Source: Methanomicrobiales archaeon
GTDB taxonomy: Archaea > Halobacteriota > Methanomicrobia > Methanomicrobiales > JACTUA01
Direction: 5' to 3'
Length of the DNA: 15,968 nt
Assembly (NCBI GenBank): GCA_028678555.1
Contig: JAJRDF010000017.1
Location: 1-15,968, forward strand
Notes under the pieces: model-generated
The model's input: the letters and a program-made list of their open reading frames with translations, nothing else
What the model was told of the DNA's origin: nothing
Databases searched by the model: none
Part shown: positions 1 to 6,169 of the stretch, in pieces
How positions within the stretch are numbered: position 1 is the stretch's first letter
Layout of the letters: every line of letters starts with the position of its first letter
Position numbers and translations under genes: made by a program

Positions 1-452
1 GTCCGGAAGGCGATGAAGACAAAGGCGGCCATGCCGAGGAAGGAGAAGAGGAGCGCGATCAGCGCCTGCCCCTGCAGCGTACTCCCGAAGATCTCGTCAA
101 TGTAGTTGATGGAGGCATCGGGGTACCGGTCGGTGATCAGCTCCACAAGCTGCTCGTTCTGATCAGGAGGCATGGTCCCGAACTTCAGCAGGTACTGGTT
201 TCCCCCCTCCCCTGTCACCGATTCCAGGGGGTAGCCGGCAACAAGTGCCCGGATCGCAGCCTCGTCCTCGTCGGAGATGATGGTGATCGCCGTCCCTCCC
301 TGGAAGTCCAGGCCGGGTTTTACTGGCATCCCGGTGATCGCGGTGGTGTAACCGAGATAGAGGAGGGCCAGGACCAGGATGGCCAGGGGAATGATCGCTG
401 CCCGGGGGGTGGTGAAGCGATCAACATCGTACCGGAACCAGTCCATGCCCAT
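1..452 (-). CDS. secF: Protein translocase subunit SecF, N-terminal part (runs off the left edge)
   Basis: SecF pairs with SecD in the cytoplasmic membrane and aids export through the SecYEG channel. Read on the minus strand, the protein begins MGMDWFRYDVDRF, has one membrane segment at about residues 17-35, then the P1-head motif PGLDFQGGTAIT typical of SecF. An extracytoplasmic domain of roughly 85 residues follows, and a second hydrophobic segment (LIALLFSFLGMAAFVF) begins just before the window edge. About 150 codons are visible; archaeal SecF is usually near 280 residues, so roughly half is missing. I chose the ATG at 450-452, but the in-frame ATG at 444-446 is equally possible and sits better as a leaderless start behind the AT box at 471-479. 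SecD would be expected next, outside the window. SecD itself is the main alternative, but the short N-terminus and GLDFQGGT favour SecF. Confidence 0.88.
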   Translation of the reverse strand, partial: MGMDWFRYDVDRFTTPRAAIIPLAILVLALLYLGYTTAITGMPVKPGLDFQGGTAITIISDEDEAAIRALVAGYPLESVTGEGGNQYLLKFGTMPPDQNEQLVELITDRYPDASINYIDEIFGSTLQGQALIALLFSFLGMAAFVFIAFR

Positions 453-469
453 ACATTTTCGCGGCCGCG

Positions 470-480
470 CTTAATATGTT
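470..480 (-). promoter_or_regulatory. TATA box for secF
   Basis: On the minus strand this reads AACATATTAAG, an AT island in GC-rich surroundings about 22-28 bases before the two candidate SecF starts. That spacing suggests leaderless or near-leaderless transcription. Assigned by position and composition only. Confidence 0.5.
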
Positions 481-512
481 TGGGGGGAGCCACCGCCGGG
501 CGGCGCGGGCTG

Positions 513-523
513 CGCATATAAAC
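513..523 (+). promoter_or_regulatory. TATA box for the DUF2551 gene
   Basis: CGCATATAAAC is a good archaeal TATA box. Transcription would start near base 545, leaving a leader of about 27 bases before the ATG at 572. It is divergent from the secF promoter about 40 bases away. Confidence 0.55.
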
Positions 524-571
524 CGGCGCATTCCACAAGCCTTAAGTCAGTTCCCGCGGAGCTCCCCCGGC

Positions 572-886
572 ATGGCTGTAACGGCAGCGATGCCTGGCGA
601 GATCCGGCGGAGGCTCAAGGCGTACCTCCTGCGGGACCGCACCGGCCTCCGGAGGGAGATCCTGCGCCTGATCCTGCGGTTCCGGATCGTGACCATCCCC
701 CAGATCTTCGGGGCAGTCCGGGAGCGGTTTTCGGTCAGCTACCATGCGCTGGCGTCCATGATCGGGATCCTCGCCTCCCGGATCGGCATCCTCACGATGA
801 AGAAGACCGCCGAGAGCTCCTTTGCCACCTACGAGCTCCGGGACCGGTACGTGGGGATGCTCACCCAGATCCTGGCGTCCGAGTGA
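572..886 (+). CDS. DUF2551 family small protein
   Basis: The product is a 104-residue basic, helical, soluble protein of unknown function that I recognise as the methanogen-restricted DUF2551 family. The visible pattern is GEIRRRLKAYLLRDRTGLRREILRL (in pieces: GEIRRRLKAYLL, then DRTGLRREIL), followed by TIPQIFGAVRERFSVSYHALASMIG and an ASRIGIL segment. This alternation of helices with a short turn resembles a winged-helix fold, so DNA binding is possible but not shown. The frame stays open upstream to 476, but the TATA box at 513-523 lies inside that extension, so I start at the ATG at 572; a second in-frame ATG lies at 590. It is a single-gene unit divergent from secF. Its stop codon lies within the first copy of a 33-bp tandem repeat. 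Confidence 0.75.
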   Translation: MAVTAAMPGEIRRRLKAYLLRDRTGLRREILRLILRFRIVTIPQIFGAVRERFSVSYHALASMIGILASRIGILTMKKTAESSFATYELRDRYVGMLTQILASE

Positions 887-949
887 CCGCGTCTTCCCCC
901 GGGATATCACCCGGGGTGACCGCGTCTTCCCCGGGGATATCACCCGGGG
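884..949 (+). repeat. Two tandem 33-bp repeats, each forming a GC hairpin
   Basis: Bases 884-916 and 917-949 are identical except at one position (C900 versus G933). Each copy contains CCCCGGG, a 6-7 base loop (ATATCA or GATATCA), then CCCGGGG, so two 7-bp hairpins stand side by side. The first copy begins at the TGA of the upstream gene, and a third partial copy (TGATCACG) may follow at 950. The position fits a transcription-ending or mRNA 3'-end structure. Confidence 0.75.
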
Positions 950-965
950 TGATCACGCTTCCATC

Positions 966-976
966 GGATTTTTATC
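966..976 (+). promoter_or_regulatory. TATA box for the long 998-7478 gene string
   Basis: GGATTTTTATC is centred about 27 bases before the ATG at 998, the spacing expected for a leaderless transcript. No Shine-Dalgarno sequence precedes this ATG, which agrees. Confidence 0.55.
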
Positions 977-997
977 CAGAGACTCCCCTTTCTAGAT

Positions 998-1282
998 ATG
1001 CATTGTGACGGTGCCGATGCCGCCGGCCCCGATACGGGCGTCCCGGAGAATATCGTCCTCACCGACGAAGTCCGTGCCTACGTGCTCAAGCGCAAAGAGG
1101 ACTATCGGGTCTGCACCAGCTGCGGCGGCCCCATCCTGCTCCCTGTCTCCGTGAAGCCCCCGAAGCCGTCGGACCTCCGGGTGGAGGTGGGTGACCACAC
1201 CGTGTATGTCTCCCTCTACCAGGCCCGGTACCACGACGTGATCCATGCAGGGATGATCCCCCGGTCCCGGGACTACTACTGA
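998..1282 (+). CDS. Uncharacterized 94-aa protein with one CxxC motif, first gene of the archease-rtcB string
   Basis: I do not recognise the family. The 94-residue product has an acidic N-terminus, then VCTSCGGPILLPVSVKPPKPSD, in which the pair at CTSC looks like half of a zinc knuckle. A short beta-rich segment (VEVGDHTVYVSLYQARY) follows, with histidines near the C-terminus (HDVIH). No signal peptide or membrane segment is seen. The ATG at 998 is the likely leaderless start behind the TATA box at 966-976. The gene ends nine bases before archease and so is probably cotranscribed with archease and rtcB. A role in RNA repair or tRNA processing is only a guess from this position. One CxxC alone would need a second ligand pair, perhaps from the histidines or from a dimer partner. 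Confidence 0.7.
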   Translation: MHCDGADAAGPDTGVPENIVLTDEVRAYVLKRKEDYRVCTSCGGPILLPVSVKPPKPSDLRVEVGDHTVYVSLYQARYHDVIHAGMIPRSRDYY

Positions 1283-1291
1283 TCCCGCGCC

Positions 1292-1705
1292 ATGCCCTAC
1301 GAGATCCTTCCCCACACCGCCGACGTGCGCATCCGGGTGACGGCCTCCGGGCTCCCTTCCCTCTTTGCCGAGGCTGCCCGGGCCATGGCCGCCATCATGG
1401 CCCCCGGCTGCGTTCCCGCACCCGCCGTCACCCGGGAGGTGACCGTGGAGGCAGAGGACCTGGAGGGGCTCCTCCACGATTTTCTCTCCGAGCTCCTCTA
1501 CCTCTTCGACGCCGAGGGGCTCCTCCTCTGCGACTGCCGGGTCTCCCTCGAGGGGACCCGGTTCCTCACCGCCACCTGCCGGGGCGAGGAGTTCAGCCGG
1601 GAGAAGCACGCGGGTGGTGCCGAGATCAAGGGGGTTTCCTTCTCGGGCCTGAGAATCTATAAAGAGGGGGAGGACGATGTATTCGAGATCATCTTTGACG
1701 TCTGA
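1292..1705 (+). CDS. Archease, activator of the RNA ligase RtcB
   Basis: Archease speeds the guanylylation of RtcB and allows multiple turnovers; in archaea the pair joins tRNA exons in the cytoplasm. The 137-residue product is close to the family length of about 140. It starts MPYEILPHTADVRIRV, carrying the diagnostic HTAD at residues 8-11, and ends EIIFDV, where the penultimate Asp136 corresponds to the conserved C-terminal metal-binding aspartate. The middle has DFLSELLYLFDAEG, another family hallmark with acidic residues. It starts nine bases after the CxxC gene and ends nine bases before rtcB. That adjacency makes the assignment very secure. The ATG at 1292 fits the known N-terminus exactly. 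Confidence 0.95.
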   Translation: MPYEILPHTADVRIRVTASGLPSLFAEAARAMAAIMAPGCVPAPAVTREVTVEAEDLEGLLHDFLSELLYLFDAEGLLLCDCRVSLEGTRFLTATCRGEEFSREKHAGGAEIKGVSFSGLRIYKEGEDDVFEIIFDV

Positions 1706-1714
1706 GGGGGCGGC

Positions 1715-3148
1715 ATGGCCGGCGAGGTGAAGCGGATCGGGGAGTACGAGTGGGAGCTCCCGGTCGATTACCGTCCCGGGATGCGGGTTCCGGCCCGGTT
1801 CTTCCTCTCTGAGGCACTCCGGAAGGACCTGGAGAGCGGCGCCCTGGAGCAGCTGGCCAATGTGGCCACGCTGCCCGGGATCGTCAGGCACTCGCTGGCC
1901 ATGCCCGACATCCACTGGGGCTACGGCTTCCCCATCGGCGGCGTTGCTGCGTTTTCGGTGGACAGTGGGATCATCTCGCCGGGAGGCGTCGGTTTTGATA
2001 TCAACTGTGGTGTCCGGCTGCTCTCCACCCCCCTCCGGGCAGCGGAACTGTCCAACCGGAGGGAACTGGTCGAGCGTCTCTTCCAGGTGGTACCCACCGG
2101 TGTCGGGGCGAAGAGCGACCGGCGCCTCTCGGGGAAGGACCTGGAGGAGGTGATGGTCCGGGGAGCCGCCTGGGCCGTGGAGCACGGGTATGGCGTCCCC
2201 CGGGACCTGGAACGGTGCGAGGAGGGGGGTGCGATGGCCGGGGCAGACCCCTCTGCCGTCTCCCAGAAGGCCCGGCAGCGGGGCCTTCCCCAGTCCGGGA
2301 CCCTGGGGTCCGGCAACCACTTCCTGGAGATCCAGGAGGTGAAGGAGATCTACGACCCGGCGGCCGCGGCGGCGATGGGGGTTGCCCAGGGCGGGGTCTG
2401 CGTGATGATCCACTGCGGGTCCCGGGGCCTGGGACACCAGGTCTGCACCGACCACCTGAAGGCGCTGGAGGCGGCTACCCGGCGGTACGGGATCAGCCTC
2501 CCCGACCGGCAGCTGGCCTGCGCCCCGGTGAATTCGCCGGAGGGGAAGGCCTACTACGGCGCCATGGCGGCCTCTGCCAATTACGCCTGGGCCAACCGGC
2601 AGATGATCACTGACATGACCCGGAAGGTGCTCGTGAAGATGTTCGGGATCGAATATGGGGAGATGCCGCTCATCTACGACGTGGCCCACAACGTGGCCAA
2701 GATGGAGGAGCACCTGGTGGACGGAAAGCAGGTGCCGCTCTGCGTCCACCGGAAGGGCGCGACCCGGGCCTTCGGCCCCGGCTCCCCCGGCATCCCGAAG
2801 GAGTGTGCCGCGGTGGGGCAGCCGGTGATCATCCCCGGCTCCATGGGCACCTCCTCGTTCCTCCTCCGGGGCACTGCCCTCGCCATGGAGAAGACATTCG
2901 GCTCCACCTGCCACGGGGCCGGCCGGGTCACCAGCCGGACCCAGGCCAAGAAGAACATGCGGGGCCAGCAGGTGCAGGCCCGGCTGGCGCAGGCCGGGAT
3001 CCTGGTCCGGGCGCAGTCCTACGAGTCCATTGCCGAGGAGGCGCCGGAGGTCTACAAGCCGAGCCTGGAGGTGGTCCGGGTGGTGGACGCCGTCGGTATC
3101 TCGAAGCTGGTGGCACGGCTGGAGCCCATGGGAGTGATCAAGGGGTGA
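1715..3148 (+). CDS. rtcB: RNA-splicing ligase RtcB
   Basis: RtcB joins RNA ends bearing a 2',3'-cyclic phosphate or 3'-phosphate to 5'-hydroxyl ends, using GTP and Mn2+; in archaea it seals tRNA exons after the splicing endonuclease. The product has 477 residues, against 481 in Pyrococcus horikoshii. All the metal and guanylate ligands are visible: Asp95 and Cys98 in GFDINCGVR, His202 in GNHFLE, His233 in MIHCGSRG, His325 in DVAHN, and His400 in CHGAGR, the residue that carries GMP. Some archaeal rtcB genes carry inteins; this one is uninterrupted. The ATG at 1715 follows a GA/G-rich stretch and lies ten bases after the archease stop. The stop at 3146-3148 overlaps the GTG of the next gene. 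Confidence 0.97.
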   Translation: MAGEVKRIGEYEWELPVDYRPGMRVPARFFLSEALRKDLESGALEQLANVATLPGIVRHSLAMPDIHWGYGFPIGGVAAFSVDSGIISPGGVGFDINCGVRLLSTPLRAAELSNRRELVERLFQVVPTGVGAKSDRRLSGKDLEEVMVRGAAWAVEHGYGVPRDLERCEEGGAMAGADPSAVSQKARQRGLPQSGTLGSGNHFLEIQEVKEIYDPAAAAAMGVAQGGVCVMIHCGSRGLGHQVCTDHLKALEAATRRYGISLPDRQLACAPVNSPEGKAYYGAMAASANYAWANRQMITDMTRKVLVKMFGIEYGEMPLIYDVAHNVAKMEEHLVDGKQVPLCVHRKGATRAFGPGSPGIPKECAAVGQPVIIPGSMGTSSFLLRGTALAMEKTFGSTCHGAGRVTSRTQAKKNMRGQQVQARLAQAGILVRAQSYESIAEEAPEVYKPSLEVVRVVDAVGISKLVARLEPMGVIKG

Positions 3149-3723
3149 TCTGTTCGGCCGGTCTCGCCTGGGAGACGCCGCAGCTCTTCAACCGCTACGT
3201 GGAGGGCTTCGGGATCCGGTGTGACGCGGTGACGCCCCAGATGATGGCCACGCCCTTCTGGAAGGGCCGGTTCGTGGCCCTGATCATCCCCACCGGGTTT
3301 GCGAACCCTGCGTACTCCCGCCTCCTCCCGGCCCTCAGGGCGTCGGAGGAGAGGATCCTCCGGTTCGTGGAGGGTGGTGGACGGCTGCTGGTCTTCGGGG
3401 CGGCCGATGATCGGCCGGATGCCTACGACTGGCTGCCATTTCCCCTCACCTACCGGCATGGCTACGCTGAGCGGAGGATCGCGGTCCGGCCGGAGTCCCC
3501 GCGAGGGGTGCTGGTGGACGGGTACGACTGCACCTGCATGCCCTGTGACGGGTGCTTCACCGCCCCCGGCTGCGAACCGGTGGCCTGCGGGGAAGGAGGG
3601 GAGGCGGTCCTCCTGGAGGAGGATGTGGGGGAGGGCCTCGTGGTGGTCACGTCGGTCCACGAGTACCCCTCCGGTACATTCCTCACCTCCTTCTGCTGCA
3701 GCGAGAGGGAAACGTTCTTTTAA
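3145..3723 (+). CDS. Uncharacterized 192-aa protein with a CxCxxCxxC cluster, coupled to rtcB
   Basis: I do not recognise the family with confidence. Starting at the GTG that overlaps the rtcB stop (GTGA), the product is 192 residues. The frame stays open for more than 300 bases upstream inside rtcB, but that part is only a shadow. The first 90 residues look like a Rossmann-type alpha/beta domain: VALIIPTGFANP, then RFVEGGGRLLVFGAADDRPD, resembling class I glutamine-amidotransferase-like or ThuA-like folds, yet without a convincing nucleophile Cys-His-Glu set. Residues 129-148 hold a cysteine cluster (C129, C131, C134, C137, C143, C148), and C184-C185 lie near the end. It could bind zinc or an Fe-S cluster. 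A GGAG at 3131 sits ten bases before the GTG. Overlap with rtcB implies translational coupling. Confidence 0.75.
   Translation: MICSAGLAWETPQLFNRYVEGFGIRCDAVTPQMMATPFWKGRFVALIIPTGFANPAYSRLLPALRASEERILRFVEGGGRLLVFGAADDRPDAYDWLPFPLTYRHGYAERRIAVRPESPRGVLVDGYDCTCMPCDGCFTAPGCEPVACGEGGEAVLLEEDVGEGLVVVTSVHEYPSGTFLTSFCCSERETFF
3714..3723 (+). promoter_or_regulatory. Possible internal TATA box before the DUF2111 gene
   Basis: TTCTTTTAAT spans the end of the previous gene and is one of the few AT-rich patches inside the string. It lies about 36 bases before the ATG at 3756, so a short-leader transcript could begin near 3745. It may allow the DUF2111-biotin genes to be expressed apart from rtcB. Confidence 0.3.
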
Positions 3724-3755
3724 TCCCGGAAAGAGGGTTGTACGGGAGTGGGAGG

Positions 3756-4178
3756 ATGGCCCGCTACGTGATTGCTGAAGACGGTACCGCACAGGACCTG
3801 GTCCCGGTGCTCCTGTGTATGCATGAGATCGTCCACCGCCTGCCGGTCACCGGGAGGAGCCGGGGATCCCCGGGTGCCCGGGTGGAGGACGGGAGGGTGG
3901 TGGATGCCGCCTATACGGGCCCGGTGCTGGAGCAGGCGATGGCAGAGAACCGGCTGATCAGGACCACGCCGAAGACCGGGGTGTACCGGGGGGTGCCCGT
4001 CATCGTGGCCCCCATCCGGGACGAGAAGGGGGCGGCCATTGCGGCACTGGGCGTCGTGGACGTGACCGGCCTCTTTGACCTGGCTACCCTGATGGAGCAC
4101 CAGTCGGCGATCCTGAAGCAGGTCTGCGGCAAGGATCCCTGCCCCCTCCCGGGTGAACAGATCTCTTCCCGGAGGTGA
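3756..4178 (+). CDS. DUF2111 family protein (methanogen-specific)
   Basis: The product is a 140-residue soluble protein that I recognise as DUF2111, a family found in methanogens with no proven function. Visible hallmarks are EDGTAQDLVPVLLCMHEIVHRLPVT at the N-terminus (shown as DGTAQDLVPVLL then HEIVHRLPV), the AAYTGPVLEQ segment, RTTPKTGVYRGVPVIVAPI, and the strongly hydrophobic IAALGVVDVTGLFDLA. The alternation of strands and helices resembles a PAS or profilin-like sensory fold, though this is an impression only. I chose the ATG at 3756; an in-frame TTG at 3738 would add six residues and would leave room for the GGGAGTGGGAGG stretch, which otherwise touches the ATG. It sits between the rtcB group and the biotin ligase, six bases from the chosen ligase start. 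Confidence 0.82.
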   Translation: MARYVIAEDGTAQDLVPVLLCMHEIVHRLPVTGRSRGSPGARVEDGRVVDAAYTGPVLEQAMAENRLIRTTPKTGVYRGVPVIVAPIRDEKGAAIAALGVVDVTGLFDLATLMEHQSAILKQVCGKDPCPLPGEQISSRR

Positions 4179-4183
4179 CAAAC

Positions 4184-4987
4184 GTGGCCCAATCCTCCCG
4201 GCTGGACATGGATGAACTGAAGAAGCACCTGGCCACAAAGGTGATCGGGCAGCGGGTCGAGTATCATGAGCGGATCCCTTCCACAACGGCTGCCGGAAAG
4301 GAACTCTGCGCATCCTGCGACGTGGCGGACCTGCACGGCACCGTGATCCTGGCCGAGGAGCAGACCGGCGGTACCGGCCGGCTGGGGCGGGCATGGGTCT
4401 CCCCGCCGGGTGGCATCTGGTTCACGGTGATCCTGGCGCCGAAGATTCCGGTGGATCGAATCTTCATGGTCACGATGGCGGGATCGCTCGCCGTAGCCCG
4501 GGCGATCCGGAAGGAGTACGACCTCGGAGCCCTGATCAAGTGGCCCAACGATATCCTGCTGGGCGACCGGAAGGTGGGCGGGCTCCTCCTGGAGGTCTCC
4601 TCCACCGGGCCCCGGGTCAATGCCTGTTTCCTGGGGATCGGGATCGACGCCAACGTCCCCCTGTCGGCGCTCTCGCCCGAGCTGCGGCAGACCGTCACGT
4701 CCCTCTCCGCGGAGCTGGGCCGGGACGTGGCCCGGGAGCCGTTCCTGGCCGGGGTGCTCTGGGAGCTGGAGATCCGATTGAACCTGCTGGAGGCAGGGGA
4801 GTACGAGACCGTTGCACGGGAGTGGCGGAGCCTCTCCTCCACCCTGGGGCGGAGGGTCCGGATCACCACCCTCTCCCGCTCCTTTGAGGGCGAAGCCGTG
4901 GACATCGACGAGTTCGGGGCCCTGATCGTCCGCAAGGACTCCGGCGCCGTGGAGCGGGTCATCGCCGGCGACTGCACCCACCTCTAG
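4184..4987 (+). CDS. birA: Biotin--[acetyl-CoA-carboxylase/pyruvate carboxylase] ligase, no repressor domain
   Basis: This enzyme activates biotin with ATP to biotinyl-5'-AMP and transfers it to a lysine of a carrier protein, here most likely Lys546 of PycB encoded 5 kb downstream. The 267-residue product shows the biotin-binding loop as GGTGRLGRAW (residues 62-71), the catalytic KWPNDILL (119-126), Lys130 in KVGGLLLE, the GIGIDANVP strand, and a C-terminal SH3-like domain ending in VIAGDCTHL. There is no N-terminal helix-turn-helix, so it is a ligase only and not a BirA-type biotin repressor. I chose the GTG at 4184 because GGAGG at 4171-4175 lies eight bases before it; the GTG at 4175 would touch that site, and an ATG at 4208 is also in frame. 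bioY starts four bases after its stop. Confidence 0.93.
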   Translation: MAQSSRLDMDELKKHLATKVIGQRVEYHERIPSTTAAGKELCASCDVADLHGTVILAEEQTGGTGRLGRAWVSPPGGIWFTVILAPKIPVDRIFMVTMAGSLAVARAIRKEYDLGALIKWPNDILLGDRKVGGLLLEVSSTGPRVNACFLGIGIDANVPLSALSPELRQTVTSLSAELGRDVAREPFLAGVLWELEIRLNLLEAGEYETVAREWRSLSSTLGRRVRITTLSRSFEGEAVDIDEFGALIVRKDSGAVERVIAGDCTHL

Positions 4988-4991
4988 GTCC

Positions 4992-5501
4992 ATGTACGGC
5001 AACGAGGAGCGGGCGGCGATCATTGCACAGAGCGCCGGCTTCACCGCGCTCATCGCCGCGGGCGGCTGGATCGCGCTCCCCATGGTTCCGGTGCCCATTA
5101 CCCTCCAGACGTTCTTTGTCCTCCTCTCGGGCGTGGTGATGAAGCGGTATGCCGTTGTCCCCGCGACACTCTACGTGCTCCTGGGGGCGCTGGGTCTCCC
5201 CCTCTTCCACAGCGGCCTCTCCGGTCCCGGGGTGCTCCTGGGCCCCACGGGCGGGTACCTGGTGGGATTCATCCTGGCAGCGGGAATCACGGGTCTGGGG
5301 TACGAACAGGAGAACGCCTGGGTCCGGGCGGCAGCCCTGATCCTGGCCACCTGCGTCATCTACGTGTGCGGGGCCGGCTGGCTGGCGGTTTCGACGGGCA
5401 TGCCGGTCCTCGCCGCTGCTGCCATCGGCGTCCTGCCCTTCATCCCCGGCGATGCGGTGAAGGCGGCGGCGGTGTATGCCCTGGGGAGGAGCCTCGCGTG
5501 A
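4992..5501 (+). CDS. bioY: BioY, substrate-binding (S) component of an ECF biotin transporter
   Basis: BioY is the membrane protein that captures biotin, working with an energizing module of two ATPases and a T component. The 169-residue product has about six hydrophobic segments and the family motifs VPVPITLQTFFVLLSG (residues 32-46), GPTGGYLVGF (84-93) and PGDAVKA (152-158). No signal peptide is present, as expected. It lies four bases after the biotin ligase, and its TGA overlaps the GTG of the first ATPase gene in a GTGA junction, so these are translated together. Context (ligase on one side, ATPases on the other, pyruvate carboxylase further on) strongly supports biotin as the substrate. 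Confidence 0.95.
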   Translation: MYGNEERAAIIAQSAGFTALIAAGGWIALPMVPVPITLQTFFVLLSGVVMKRYAVVPATLYVLLGALGLPLFHSGLSGPGVLLGPTGGYLVGFILAAGITGLGYEQENAWVRAAALILATCVIYVCGAGWLAVSTGMPVLAAAAIGVLPFIPGDAVKAAAVYALGRSLA

Positions 5502-6169
5502 TCCGGGTGGAAGGCCTCTCTCACGGCCCCCTGGAGATCCCGGCCCTGGTGATCCCCGACGGCGAGACCGCCGTCATCGGCCCCAACGGTGCCGGAAAGA
5601 CGACGCTCCTCCGTATCCTCTCCGGTATCACGCTCCCCCTCCATGGCAGCGTGCGGGTGGACGGGATTCCGCCCCGTGAACAGGAGGTGGGGTGGGTGGG
5701 GGAGTACCCGGACCGGAACTTCCTCTTTGACCGGGTCCGGGACGAGATCGCGTCATCCCTCCGGTTCCGGCACCTCCCCTGCGGGGAGGTGGATGGCCGG
5801 GTCCGGGAGGTGGCGGAGACGCTGGGGATCGCGCGGCTCCTGGACCGGTCCGTCATGGCGCTCTCCGGGGGGGAGAAGGTCCTCGTCGCCCTGGCCGCGG
5901 CCCTCGCCTCCCGCCCGCGCCTGCTCCTCCTGGACGAGGTGGACTCCCACCTGGACGCTGATACCGCCCTCCTCTCCGAGGCAGCCCTTCGCAGGGCCGG
6001 CTGCCCCGCGGTGGTCCGGGTCACCGGCCGGATGGAGTCGGCGCTGGCCGCCCCCCACCTCCTCTTTCTCAGGGAGGGGAAGGTCCTCCACCAGGGACCG
6101 CCGGAGGCTGTCTTCACCGCCCTTTCGGGCACGGCCTTCCTCCCACCCCTCTGGGGGTGCCGGCGGTGA
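5498..6169 (+). CDS. ecfA: ECF transporter ATP-binding protein 1 (BioM/EcfA-like) with altered Q- and H-loops
   Basis: This is one of two ABC ATPases expected to drive BioY. The 223-residue product has Walker A GPNGAGKTT (28-36), signature ALSGGEK (121-127), and Walker B LLLLDEVDSHLD (142-153). Two normally invariant residues differ: where families read VFQxPD it reads GWVGEYPD, placing Glu69 at the Q-loop glutamine; and at the H-switch it reads RVTGRME, with Gly177 in place of His. The nucleotide sequence confirms both codons. The GTG start at 5498 overlaps the bioY stop and has GGAGGA seven bases upstream, making the start firm. It is likely to form a heterodimer with the next gene product in which one ATP site is weak. 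Confidence 0.9.
   Translation: MIRVEGLSHGPLEIPALVIPDGETAVIGPNGAGKTTLLRILSGITLPLHGSVRVDGIPPREQEVGWVGEYPDRNFLFDRVRDEIASSLRFRHLPCGEVDGRVREVAETLGIARLLDRSVMALSGGEKVLVALAAALASRPRLLLLDEVDSHLDADTALLSEAALRRAGCPAVVRVTGRMESALAAPHLLFLREGKVLHQGPPEAVFTALSGTAFLPPLWGCRR

Noticed and set aside
884..949. CRISPR array
   Set aside because: Two directly abutting 33-base repeats without spacers do not make a CRISPR array.
992..2914. Minus-strand open frame of 640 codons opposite archease and rtcB
   Set aside because: It is an antisense shadow of secure genes caused by high GC in third positions; its His/Gly/Pro-rich translation has no recognisable domain.
1715..3148. Intein in rtcB
   Set aside because: The protein is contiguous at 477 residues with all active-site motifs at normal spacing.
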